Source: Ceratobasidium sp. AG-K (taxonomy: Eukaryota; Basidiomycota; Agaricomycetes; Cantharellales; Ceratobasidiaceae). Taken from it: a stretch of DNA of 64,000 nucleotides. A model generated the notes under the pieces. The model made no database searches. It worked only from the letters and a program-made list of their open reading frames with translations, and had not been told where the DNA came from. The position numbers were made by a program, and so were the translations under genes. Shown piece after piece: positions 52,631 to 63,370 of the stretch; the stretch's first letter is position 1, and each line of letters begins with the position of its first letter. The stretch lies in the NCBI GenBank assembly GCA_037039685.1, contig JAWNGF010000015.1, forward strand, positions 1,007,001 through 1,071,000, in the 5' to 3' direction.

Positions 52631-54383
52631 TCTGTTGGAGGGGCCTTGGGACACAACATCCAGGATATGATGAACAGTATATTCAGGGACCTACAAGATA
52701 TATGTGTCATCATTTACATTGGCAATATCCTGATCTTTTCAAAGGACAAAAAAGAGCACCCATGTTGCAACCTGCTAATGCCTATGGTTGACAACCACTA
52801 ATGGCCTTTGAGATGTGGGAACAATATGTGATAAGTCTTCTAAGACTCTATCACTAAGGTGGATGAACACTAGTCTTGTCAGTACAAGTCACTAGCTCCT
52901 AAGTCCAAGTGGCTGCGCTAAAGGCTAAGTAGCCAAGTGCCTCTGATCACACTGCAGGGAGAGTTGACAAGGCAAATCAAGCTGGGGATGACCATGCTTG
53001 CAAGCCAGTATATATACTCAGAGAACAAGTGAGTCATAGTAAATACATGAGTCACAAGTCTGAGTCAAAGTCCGAGTCATAAAGGGGGCTGCATAGGCCA
53101 GCCAATAGAAGACAGCATGAGTCATATGACTCATGGTAACACATCATCCATACACCTCACTAAGCAAGGGAGAGGGCTCAACAGAGGGAAAGGGCACTTA
53201 AGGCGCCGGTACAAGCCACAAGACTGCAAACAGAGACAGAGGGAGGGACGGGTCACAACAACCCAGAACAAGTGAAGGAAGTGCTTAGATGGCTCCAAAA
53301 ACATGGATTGTACTGTAATCTTCCTAAATGCGTGTTCAGTGTTTAAAAAGTAGGATACCTAGGTCTCATTGCCTTTGATAAAGGCACAGAAGTTGACCAA
53401 TCCAAAGTCACAGCAGCATTAGCATGGTCTGAGCCAAGGAATGTAAAAAAAGTGCAAGAATTCCTAGGCTCTGTCAATTTCTACAGGCGGTTTATCCCAG
53501 CTTTTGCAAATGTTGCAAGACCTGTGTATGACCTCTTAAGGAAGGAACAACCATGGGAATGGACGGAGAAACACAAGGAGGCATTTCAGAATCTCAAAAA
53601 TGCCTTAACATCAGCTCCATTCTTGTCACACCCAGATCAATCAAAACCTTTTTGCCTAGAGTGCAATGCTTCAGATTATGCAACAGGTGCTATCCTATCC
53701 CAAAAAGATAATGAAAATCAACTGCACCCAGTAGCATTCCTGTCAAAGAGCCTGTCACCAGCAGAACACAACTATGACACATTTGATAAGGAACTACTGG
53801 CAATCATCAGGGCCTTCAAGGAATGGCACCACCTTTTGGAAGGAACAAAGCTGCCAGTACAAGTCATAACGGATCACAAAAACTTGGAAATGTTCTCAAA
53901 GTCCAAAGAGTTAAACAGAAGGCAAATAAGGTGGTCAAACTTCTTAGTGGACTACAACTTCCAAATTATCTATTGCCCAGGCTCAGAAAACAAGAAGGCA
54001 GATATTTTGTCAAGACAGTACGACCTACAACCTGAAGGGGGGTAGAGATACAAGTTCTCCTGAAACCAGAACTTTTTGTTGCTTCAATAACTATGGCCTG
54101 TGGCTGTGCCCTCTGACTTGCTGGCCCTGGCAAGTATGTGGGCCATAACTGCAACATGGTGCCCTGGACTTTCCAAGAGGCCCAGGAGCTTGCCAAGGTC
54201 CTTGACCCTGGCTGTGGTCTGGGGTACATTGAAATCAAGGCACAAGGACCCCTCAAGTGGGTCAAAGACCAGAAGTCAATGCAGCACCCCAACTACAAGG
54301 TGCTCCTCTGGGTTGGCAACCCCACCTCAAAGCCCCTTGACAGAGCAGCAATCATACAGCACAAGCTATACACCTGCCAGGGC
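52631..54383 (+). pseudogene. Element E8 remnant: RT, RNase H and start of integrase linker
   Basis: RT motif C reads YIGN (expected YIDD) in 52,690-52,760. A solo LTR then interrupts at KEHP, and RT continues at 53,266 through FLGSVNFYRRF to RNase H (LECNASDYATGAI, ITDHKNLEMF) and KKADILSRQYDLQPEGG at 54,045. A one-base shift in the G run follows, then VLLKPELFVASI, the usual linker to integrase. Integrase itself is missing: the linker is followed within 100 nt by an accessory-type fragment. It is an internally deleted, dead copy. Confidence 0.8.
52763..53260 (-). mobile_element. Solo LTR (type F) inside E8 RT
   Basis: It runs from TGTTGCAACC to GGTCACAACA (498 bp), with ACCCA on both sides (52,758-52,762 and 53,261-53,265). 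It holds an inverted TATATATA box near 53,010 and at least six TGAGTCA/TGACTCA-type motifs in about 130 bp (53,025-53,150). Confidence 0.9.
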
Positions 54384-54386
54384 TGC
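54115..54386 (+). pseudogene. Possible fragment of a type B-like accessory protein in E8
   Basis: The frame reads KVLDPG, KAQGPLKWVK, VLLWVGNP, then KLYTCQGC. This parallels the type B accessory protein (RVLDGP, FEWVGKKW, IYVCRGC) in order and spacing of the VLD, WVG and Y-x-C-x-G-C motifs. It ends where an LTR starts at 54,387, so the C-terminal part with the acidic motif is absent. The similarity is weak and seen only at motif level. Confidence 0.4.
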
Positions 54387-54808
54387 TGTCACAACCTTCT
54401 ATGCCAGTTGACCAATGTCCATGTCTGTTTGCACCTTATAGGCCTTGAGCTGCCTTAGAGGCTCCTTTACCATATGCTAAGTTGCTGGTGCAACCTTAGC
54501 GACCTTATGACAATGGCCTGGCACCCACTTAGAGTTTAGATGATGGCCTAAAGGCCTAGTGAGCTAGTTGCACCTGAGGGGAGAGATGACGAGGCAAAGC
54601 AAGCTGGAGTAAGCCCATGCTTGCAAGCCAGTATATATAGGGAGAGGCACAAATGCCTCAAAGTTGTACAATACATATAGTGGCCAATCAGGCGCCACGC
54701 TCAGTCAGCAAGTCACAAAGACCTTCTAGATGGAAGTTCTAGAAGGTTGATCTTTCCAGAGGAAAGATCCAGAAGACAGCACAGCCATATGGGCTGCAGG
54801 GACATGTC
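54387..54808 (-). mobile_element. Partial LTR (type G) closing the transposon island
   Basis: It begins TGTCACAACCTTC and shares with 7,724-8,275 (inverted) the blocks AAGTTGCT(A/G)GTGCAACCTTAGC, GGGGAGAGATGAC(A/G)AGGCAAAGC, and TATATATAG. It lacks the last 120 bp or so of that copy and has no clear duplication of target sequence. Oriented opposite to E8, so not E8's own 3' LTR. Confidence 0.65.
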
Positions 54809-54893
54809 AAATCTCAGCCTTCCAGGCCTCATTCTCCCTAGACAAACAATTGGACCATGCAGAATTCCTTGAGTCGCTTGAGATTCCAAGCTC

Positions 54894-55382
54894 TCACACC
54901 ACTACTGCCTCATGCTTGGAGCCATCATCCAAGTGTGTGTCCTGATCATCTTCAATGTCAGTCCACTTGTTGTTCATAACTATATCTTCCATCCCTATTA
55001 CATTGTCATTATTGACTACCTGGTGTTGGAGCACATCAAGCTCTTGCCGTTGGGCATGTGAGAGAGCTGTTATATACATGTGCACCAGAAGTGTAGATCA
55101 ATAGAAGTTTCAACACATTCACTCACTCTCTTTCATAAGTTTCTGATGCCTCACAGTGTCCTGCGCCTGAACCACAGCTAACTTGTACTTTGTGAGCCAA
55201 CAAGCTTTCTGAGCCAGGAATGAGAGCTCTTCTGATCCCTTGCTTGTGCCAGGAAACCCCCTCCAGCCCAACACTGTAACCAAGTCAGATGTTGAGGCCT
55301 GACTGTGTATAGTGTTCCCCCCAAAGAATGGTGTGTGCCTTTTATTTGCTTGGGACATTGGTATGTTGTGAGCTAAGGACAC
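54894..55382 (-). CDS. Two-exon gene or gene fragment, unknown function
   Basis: Exon 1 at 55,127-55,382 and exon 2 at 54,894-55,066 join in frame over a 60-nt GTGAGT...CAG intron, giving 142 aa. The sequence is hydrophilic: NKRHTPFFGGN near the start, a Lys/Gln/Ala helical middle (LAQKACWLTKYKLAVVQAQ), then RQELDVLQHQ and an acidic C terminus (DIEDDQDTHLDD). No signal peptide or membrane segment. It looks like an N-terminal piece of the large transposon-associated proteins common in Agaricomycetes, but I cannot name the family. An additional start at 55,358 is possible. Confidence 0.4.
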
Positions 55383-55389
55383 AACAACT

Positions 55390-56597
55390 CAGTCTATAAG
55401 AAGAAGACTAAATTGGAAACAAGATCTACCTAAGGACACGACAACTATGTACATAACAGGTCAGAGGTGTTCTAGATAGAATGTGATGAGAACATACCTC
55501 AGTCTATAAGAAGAAGACTGAGGAAAAAGGAAACGGGCAAAGCGCCCTAGAAATGGACTCAGGGTCCAGGCAAACAAGTACAACTGCCACACGTGTATAT
55601 ACATACATGACTGTTGGTTGAATAACAACATGGTACAGGTGAGAATTTTTGTCTTGAGTGTCACCCATCATGTGACCTAATTGACCATTATTTGCTGCAT
55701 TGTTAAACTATGTATTAGGGATACTCTATTTATTTGTTTAATCACAGAATCATGTTCTATAATATATCTGTTTTTAAATCCTGGCCACTCAGGTTCCGTG
55801 CATACATGAACAAAGGATAGTTTGTGAGGTGAGAATGTCCTTGGACCAGTAACATCACATGCCAATTCACTGGTGGGTGGTGAGGCTCTTGTCCAGCCTT
55901 CTGGGGGATGGTCAGCAGGTTGGTTGACCATGCATAGCACCGGGTCAGTCCTGTGATCCAAGAGGCTTGTGAGGAATTGCTTATGTGTCAAGGGTCTGGG
56001 GGCATGGTTTGGCAGTGGAAATGGTGGTGTGGTGAATTAATGGGAAACCAGCCTCCAAGGTGACCCATTCAGGCGCTTATGTGGGAGCCTCCGAGGCACC
56101 CCAGAATCAGAGGCATAGGTGGGCGTCTCCCTTGTGGGAGGCCGTCTCACAGATAGTATCCAAAAAAGGAAGAAAAAATCGGTCACATGGTGCAATCAAA
56201 TTTCGTGTCAGTGTATGTAACCAATCTGTTTGTCATCCCGTAATGTAACGCAAGCTGATCGTCGATAATCGCCCATGACGGGCTCGAAGTGTCTGTACAT
56301 GTCTGACCAACCAGCCTGCGTAGTGCCAGTCCATCCGTGATCGGAGTTACCCGACTTTGCCACGTCCGCCCGAGGAGAATGGCTGGGCCAAGGATCGTCA
56401 GCAGTCTTGAGAGCCAAGATGCCAGCGAAAAGCATCGATATCGGCGATGATGACCCACTGGCCGCCAAGAAAAATTCAGCCGGCCAAAGCAGTGCAGTCT
56501 AATTCCAATTACCAGCCATGCAGACTTTCCCACCCCTTACAGACGACAACCACAGAACTCAGAACTTCGAAACGCGATTCGAAGTCAACTCGACGCC
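55390..56597. other. Noncoding stretch before the NLR-like gene
   Basis: TCAGTCTATAAGAAGAAGACT occurs twice (about 55,391 and 55,499), the second as a near palindrome (CTCAGTCT...AGACTGAG). A minus frame at 55,677-55,991 (starting MTHKQFLTS) has no recognised domain. From about 56,180 the base composition changes to that of the gene-bearing right flank. The last few hundred bases should contain the promoter of the gene at 56,598. Confidence 0.45.
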
Positions 56598-59500
56598 ATG
56601 GCTACAAGCCGAGACACCTCGAAAGGGCTAAACATTCTATGTATTGGTGAGTCCGCAGTCGTTGAAGAGGACGGCGGTGCCTGAGCACTCACTTCCTGAA
56701 CCCAGATGGAGGTGGCGTAGGCGGGCTGTCTTCACTTTTCTTACTGGCTGAGGTTATGAACCAACTCCAGGGGCTTGCTAATCAGCAGCAGCAGCCGATA
56801 CCGGCGGACCATTTTGATGTTATAGCGGGGACTGGGACCGGGGGGTGAGTCAGCGGCATAAAAACTCAACGCTGCGCTAAAGAGGCAAATATGAATAGAG
56901 TCAGCGCGTGTTTGCTAGGGAGACTCAGGTTGTCCACGAGCGACGCAGTTCGGGCTTTCATTAAACTAGCAAACGGTGGATTCTCCCGAAAATATATCGG
57001 AACAAGCGGTCGTACCATATATAGAGGAACAAAGCTTCGAGAAGCACTCAAGTCCATGGTGGGAGATGCTACAGGCAATGAAGATACGCTAATGCATGAT
57101 GACAATCCGAATGGGAGCAGCTGTAAAACGTAAGCTAATTTCCAGGGTTCAGGTCAGCCCGCTTACCACTCGGCATACAGGATGATATTCGCAATGTCAA
57201 AACACCATATCGACACGAGCGTCCCCGTTCTGTTTCGGTCATATTCGGCGGCAGGAAGCGATACGCCCAGTTATTCTATCTGGCAGGCCCTGTACGCGAC
57301 TATGGCTCATCCGGACTTGTTCAAGGCAATCGATGTTGTGTATGATTCGATAAGCCAGCCGTTTATATGCGCCGAACTTGGATGTGGAAACCCAATTGCA
57401 CATGTTCTGGCCGAGGTCAGAAGTATTTACCCCGACCGACAAGTATCGTGTATCTTGAGCATTGGATCTGGACGCGCACGCGTCATTCAAATACCCAAAC
57501 CGGACTTGCTTCAGCGTATAGTATGGACATCGAATCGGACCGCGACAGCTATAGCCGATGTGGCGACGAACAGCGAAAACGTGAAAGAGCAAATGGCGGC
57601 GCGATTCCAGAACACAACACAATGTTACTACCGTTTCGAGGTGGATCAGGGACTTCAAACGGTCAAACACGACTGGACACAGCAGAGCGAGGTGAAAGCC
57701 CACACGGCGGCGTACATCGGAAAGGTCGAAGTGAGACGGAAGATTAGCCAGGCGACGCAATCTGTCAAGGAACGGACGAATGTACTCCCGGTTACGTATA
57801 TTGGTATGTTTCGGTGAAGATTATACGAACTCCACCGATGTCCTTACCCGTGGCACTGTGATCTGCGCAGATGGTACTATTCAGATGCCTTTGGTGGAAC
57901 AACTCTCGGTCATCAAGGATTGTCCAGCGCCCGCTCCCACGTTCACCGGTCGGGACGATCAGATTCAACAGGTCGGGAACTGCATCGCCGGAAATCCCGA
58001 CGAGCGTCGCATCTGCGTCGTGTACGGCATGGGTGGGGCCGGGAAGACACAACTGGCACTGAAGGCAATTGAGCAATATTGGGAAACCTGGAAGCACGTT
58101 GTTTACATTGACGCAAGCTCTAAAAACACCATCGAAGGCACGTTGCGTGACTTTGCGAAAGCGAAGGGATGCGGCGAGACATTTGCTGATGCTCTGACAT
58201 GGCTCGCGTCGCGTTGCGAGCCATTGCTTCTGGTATTCGATAACGCCGATAATCCATTATTGGATATTCATACCTACTTTCCTCGTGGTAACCACGGTAG
58301 CATTCTCATCACGACGCGCCTACCTGCCCTCGGGATACTCGCTCGCGGTCCCAGCTCCGTCTGTCATGTTTCCGGAATGAGTCAAAGTGATGGACTGGAA
58401 CTGTTTCTGAAGGTAGCGCGCGTTCAGCACCACGATCTCACTGAAGGCGAAGTCGAGGCTGCACGTGCACTTCTGGAGGTAAATCCTCTGAATTCCTTCA
58501 TATAACAAGGCTGACCATTGACTATCATCGTGCAGGACTTTGGATACCTTGCGCTCGCAATAGTCCACGCAGGCGCATACATTGCATATTCTCTCCATCT
58601 TTCTATCCCCCAGTATCGAGAGCTTTTCCTTGTGGAACGGTGGAAGATGCTGGAACAGTATAGCGGGCTGCAAGCATTGACGAAGCTTGACGGCTACGGA
58701 AAGTCTGTCTACACTACATGGAAGCTATGCTATGATCTGCTTCAGGAGAATGGCAACGCGCGACCAACACTTTGGCTGATTGCGCACCTGAATCATGACG
58801 ACATTCGGCAAGACATATTCCGACGGGCAGCCCTCAAGGTCCTCTCCTACGAACCACATCTCAGGCAAACCCCAACAGAGCAAGAGGCGCTCCACTATAC
58901 GAAGGACTACCTTGGCAGGTTTCTCAACCCTGATGGGAGCTGGAACACTGTTCGGTTTTTAAATACTATGGGCGAACTAGCATCATATTCCCTGGTAGAA
59001 TCTGACCGTGGGAATCAAGCTTATCGAGTGCATGTCCTAATTCAAGACTGGGCATGTACATTGAACCCGCAGTCCCGGGATTTGGCACTAGAATGCTGTA
59101 CATGGCTACTCTCGCTTTCCATCGGCATGCTCGACGTGATCGAATCTCGTACCTTCAATAGGAAGCTCAGAAGTCACCTGGAAGGAATACTATCTAGGCG
59201 AGGTGGGAAGTTTGGTGTGATCCATGCAGCAAGTTTTCAGAAGGTGTACACTGAGAATGGCAACTGGAACCGCGCAGAGGCGCTTCAGACTGAATTGATG
59301 GGAGTGCTGAAGGAAGAGCTCGGAGAAGAACACCCGGACACGCTGACGAACATAAACAACCTCGCACTCACGTACCAAGATCAGGGCCGATGGAAAGAGG
59401 CCCAGTCGCTTCACGAGCAGGTCTTTAATGCACGAAAGCAACTGCTCGGAGAAGAGCACCCAGACACGCTGACGAGCATGGGCGGCCTCGCACTCACGTA

Positions 59501-60947
59501 CCAGTCTCAGGGTCGATGGAAAGAGGCCCAGTTGATCCAGGAACAGGTCTTGAATGTACGCAAGCGAGTGCTGGGAGATGAACACCCAGATACGCTGGTT
59601 AGCATGAACAACCTTGCACACTTATACCGGTCTCAGGGTCGATGGGACGAGGCACAGTCGCTCCAGGAGCAGGAATTGAATACATCCCAGCGAGTGCTCG
59701 GAGATGAACACCCGAACACGCTGACGAGCATGAGCAACCTCGGGGTCACTTTCCAGGATCAGGGTCGATGGGATGAGGCACAGTCACTCCAGGAACAGGT
59801 CCTGAATTCACGCAAGGAATTGCTTGGAGACGAACACCCAGACACGTTGACGAGCATGGGCAACCTCGCACTCGTGTACCAGGATCAGGGCCGATGGAAA
59901 GACGCACAGTCGCTTTACGAGCAGGTCTTGAATGCACGAAAGCGGGTGCTTGGAGAAGAGCACCCAGGCGCGCTGATGAGCATGAACAACCTCGCACTCA
60001 TGTACCAGTCTCAGGGTCGATGGGATGAGGCACAGTCGCTCCAGGAGCAGGTTTTGAATGCATCCAAGCGAGTGCTCGGAGAAGAACACCCAGGCACGCT
60101 GGCGAGCATGGGTGGCCTCGCACGCACATATCAGGATCAAGGTCGATGGGACGAGGCCCAGTCGCTTCGGGAGCAGGTCTTGAATGCACGCAAGCGAGTC
60201 CTCGGAGATGAACACCCAGACACGTTGATGAGCATGAACAACCTCGCACTCACGTACCAAGATCTGGCTCGATGGGAAGAGGCACAATCACTCCAGGAGC
60301 AGGTCTTGAATACACGAAGGCGACTGTTCGGGGACGAACACCCAGACACGTTGACGAGCATGGGCAACCTCGCATTCACCTACCAATCTCTTAGTCGATG
60401 GGAAGAGGCGCAGTCGCTTTATGAGCAGGTTCTGAATGCACACAAACGAGTGCTCGGGGATGAACATCCCCACACGCTGATCAGCATGAACAACCTCGCA
60501 CTCATGTACCGGTCTGAGGGTCGGTGGGACGAGGCACAGTCCCTACAGGAACAGGAATTGAATGCATCCCAGCGAGTGCTTGGAGATGAACACCCGGACA
60601 CGCTAACGAGCATGAGCAGTCTCGCACTGACGTACCGCTCCCTGGGTCGATGGGACGAGGCACAGTCCCTCCAGGAGCGGGTCCTGAATGGACGGAAGCG
60701 AGTGCTCGGAGATGAACACCTATCTACGCTCAACAGCATGAATTTCCTTGCGGCTACATACGCTCATTTCGGCCGGTTGGACGACTCAGAACAACTGGCA
60801 GAAGCAGTTGATGCATGCAAGCATATCGTTGGCGAGCAGCATCCCGCCGCGGTGTGGGCAAGAGAGCATCTCGAATGGATTCATTCCGAGAAGGCAGCAG
60901 CGGTACGTACTGACCAGTTGGTCCGAGCCTCTGTGGATAACAACTGA
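56598..60947 (+). CDS. Patatin-like / NB-ARC / TPR protein (fungal NLR-like receptor), six exons, 1,353 aa
   Basis: Exons: 56,598-56,646, 56,706-56,844, 56,899-57,129, 57,181-57,803, 57,871-58,478, 58,536-60,947. All introns are GT...AG, 51-67 nt, and the joined length is an exact multiple of three. Domains: patatin-like (about residues 10-230), NB-ARC (about 370-700) and twelve 42-residue TPRs of the kinesin-light-chain type (about 815-1,320). NB-ARC motifs: P-loop GMGGAGKT (400-407), LLLVFDNAD (466-474), GSILITTR (490-497). The patatin domain keeps the fold signature but not the usual active site: DGGGVGG (17-23) lacks the Arg, GTGTGG (58-63) has Gly where the nucleophile Ser sits, and CAELGC (203-208) stands where D-G-G/A provides the Asp. 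It probably acts as a cytosolic sensor whose TPRs bind ligand and NB-ARC oligomerises; effector activity is doubtful. Confidence 0.88.
59329..60850 (+). repeat. Tandem array of twelve 126-bp TPR-coding repeats
   Basis: Each unit encodes 42 residues around the pattern EHPDTL.SM..LA..Y...GRW.EAQSL.EQ.LN.RKR.LGD. Period is constant (126 nt). Internal units are very alike at the DNA level (long shared blocks such as GATGGGACGAGGCACAGTC), while the first and the last are more diverged. This is typical of arrays changing copy number by unequal exchange. Confidence 0.85.
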
Positions 60948-61490
60948 CCGAATACGACAAATCGCAGGTTCAATCTACTTAACACCGGTATTTCTGCATC
61001 TAATCTTACACGTTGGTAAACATATATTTCCAGTTTGGTCTCACACTTGTGCTGCGAGAATTGATAGACTCCAAAACGCCACTCAACTAACGGCAGTCAT
61101 TCTACGTGCTCCATAGTACAATGTCCCTTGACATGTTACTCCAGGGTGATCATTTGAGCGGTTGAAGTAATCCTTGATATCTGATGACACCCAGCAAAAC
61201 ATATGTTCTGGATTTTGCCCGTGGCCGCTTAGGATAATCGCAGTTAGAGTGTGAGTTCACCAACTGCAGCATCGGGCGCACTGTTCAGAGATGCGGTGTT
61301 GGGCGGCCTCAGGCAGCGGTGCTGCATTTTATACGTCGGCAGAAGACCATTCGGAAACGTGAATGAGTTTCCGCGGTTCGGGGGACCTTCAATCTGTGAA
61401 GGCATAACGGCTGATATTGTCAAGGAATATACGACAAGTATCTAGACACAACCACCCAGGAAATATATGAAACCTGTCCGTTGGGAGAAT
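60948..61490. other. Intergenic stretch between two convergent genes
   Basis: This should hold the 3' UTR of the NLR-like gene (left) and of the secreted protein gene (right, minus strand). A frame at 61,251-61,445 has no recognised domain. No repeat relationship was seen. Confidence 0.45.
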
Positions 61491-62225
61491 TTAGAGAGCA
61501 ACTGCAGCATTACCCAGGAGGCCCAGGCACATCTTGAGTTGGACTTGCGCCAACAGGCCAATGGTCGCGTGGGCAAGTCTGTAACAACGAAGTTAGTGGC
61601 GATGAAGGATGGACTGCAATTGGCACTCACGCCTTGGCAATCAAAGTGAGGATATCGCCGATGCAAATATTGAGGTTGGCGAGGCAAAGCCTGAGCACAA
61701 CGTCAAGCTTCGCAAAGAGAACGGCAACAGCGGCGACACCGAACTTGGCAGAGACTTGAACGCAGACCTTGACAAGGAGCTGCAATGGAATAGTCAAACA
61801 ACGTAAGACATCATGGTGTGACTGAACATACGGTGATAATTGCTACGACGCAGGCTACAATGCTGGCCTGAGCCTCTGCCTCAACCTTGACACCGGCGTC
61901 AATCTTCAGTAGGTCGTCAGCGCAAGTCTTGAAGAGAGTGACAAGGACGTCGATGGCGACGGTGAGCTCAGCAATGGTGGTGCAGCCAACTACACACCAG
62001 CAATTAGTTCGCATATCATTATGCGCAATATTTTAACTCACGCAACGCCTTGATCTTGACCTCTAGGTCAGCGCAAAAGGTAGTCAACAGGTGCGATACA
62101 GCATCGGCTCCGATACATGCGGGAATGGAGATGTCCACGTTGGATACGGTAGGCATGGCGCTAACAGCGTAGCCTAAGGAAAGCGCGACGAGCGCGAATC
62201 CAAGGACATGAGAGAAAGAAGGCAT
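61491..62225 (-). CDS. Small secreted protein, four exons, 192 aa
   Basis: Exons (in coding order): 62,042-62,225, 61,832-61,989, 61,631-61,779, 61,491-61,578. All three introns are exactly 52 nt with GTGAGT or GTATGT donors and CAG/TAG acceptors, and the joined frame is open. The N terminus is a signal peptide (MPSFSHVLGFALVALSLGYA, likely cleavage after AVSA, about residue 23). The mature part is helical, Ala/Val/Leu-rich with about ten Cys (for example CADLEVKI, GCTTIAELT, KTCADDLLKI, VKVCVQVS, LCLANLNICIGD). No enzyme motif. Two decayed relatives lie at 1.3-1.75 kb and 3.8-4.3 kb. I recall similar proteins as an expanded family in Rhizoctonia; function unknown. The plus-strand frames over this locus are shadows. 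Confidence 0.82.
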
Positions 62226-62317
62226 TGCAAGGAGTGTGGTTCGGTAACGAGGGTGTGTGAGACGGAAGTGATGAGACAAGACTGTTCGATGAGGATGGAG
62301 GTCGGCGAGCGCGAGAG

Positions 62318-62323
62318 TTTATA
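62318..62323 (-). promoter_or_regulatory. TATA box of the secreted protein gene
   Basis: TATAAA (coding strand, within GATATAAACTC) lies 95 nt upstream of the start codon at 62,225, a usual distance for a fungal core promoter. Confidence 0.5.
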
Positions 62324-62719
62324 TCAGAGCGGCGGAGAAAGGACCGCCGGGTGATTCAAACGCAAAAATACTTGAAACGAGATCTGCTCAGAAACGTAAG
62401 GTGGTATTGGTATCGGCTACTGCCAACCGCAGTGCCTCGATGTCAACGACTGACATCGGTAAAATGCCTGTCGCAATTCCCCTATTTATCTGCTACACTG
62501 ATAATAGAGTAAATGAATTATATTCGTATTGAATGTCTGGAGATTCGTTCCGAGAGCACTGGCTTTATATACACGTAGAAATGATCAATCCATAAGGTAA
62601 GAAGCAGGTAACACATGGTACGCATACATGCTATTAGTTCACACGACTGACTCAATGACCTTCTCGGAATATTTGAGTATATTCCGGATTTCAACAACGC
62701 CTTCCAACTCTGGAAAAGC

Positions 62720-63030
62720 TCACGCCGGACGCCAGAAGACTGATGTCGGGTCAATCTCTGTGATTCGCGGGTGAAAATCAATCTGAGGCGGGACTGGACG
62801 TCTTCGTGCCGTTTTTTTGGACCCTGTGGAGGAAATGAAAAGCTGTCACAAATATCAAATCGAAGCTGGACTATCACGGGGTTCGGGATCACGAGTCGTT
62901 CTACTGTTCACCCGAAACCTATGAGTAAGTAAAACGACGTGTTTTACGGAGCGCAAAAGGGCTAGAAGGACGGTGGGGATAGAGAGTATAGACTTACGTG
63001 TGAGATTGGCCGCCGCGCACTATAGTTCAC
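62720..63030 (-). CDS. Doubtful small spliced gene (3' end), unknown function
   Basis: Three pieces can be joined: an exon ending at 62,998, one at 62,878-62,918 (FRVNSRTTRDPEP) and one at 62,720-62,823 (VPPQIDFHPRITEIDPTSVF, ending WRPA-stop). The introns (62,919-62,997 and 62,824-62,877) have GTAAGT and GTGATA donors and AG acceptors and keep frame. After the TGA, coding-like sequence continues for about 28 codons (AFPELEGVVEIRN), so the stop might be a mutation. The 5' end was not found. No domain recognised. Confidence 0.3.
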
Positions 63031-63370
63031 TTCGTGCCAAAATAATGCCGTGGCATCTCGCCGGAATGCCGTGAGATCGCGCTCAAAATATCAGTCCGAC
63101 ATCTGATCGACAACTTATGGCAAAATGATCACAAATACCATGCGATGTCACATGATATGCCGGACCTTGTTGCTAACCGCTCGCTCCAGTACCGTATATA
63201 GCATCTCATTGATATGTCTATGTACAGCATGCCATCTCAATTCCGTCAAAAGGGTTGTAATGTGAACGAAAGGGGATCAATACTGATGTTGATTCAAGTC
63301 AAGCAGAGAAAGTATTGACTAGGGAGTTGTTGGTGTCTGCCCGCTACGCCCGAGCATCGTAGAACTCATC

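Noticed and set aside
57239..57760. Long minus-strand frame inside the patatin-NB-ARC region
   Set aside because: It is a shadow of exon 4 of the NLR-like gene; no splice signals or domain of its own.
59190..60739. Several minus-strand frames over the TPR array
   Set aside because: They repeat with the same 126-nt period as the TPRs, so they are antisense shadows of the array.
59329..60850. Tandem 126-bp repeats as a minisatellite or CRISPR-like array
   Set aside because: The period is a multiple of three, the frame is open throughout and the units encode TPR helices; there are no unique spacers.
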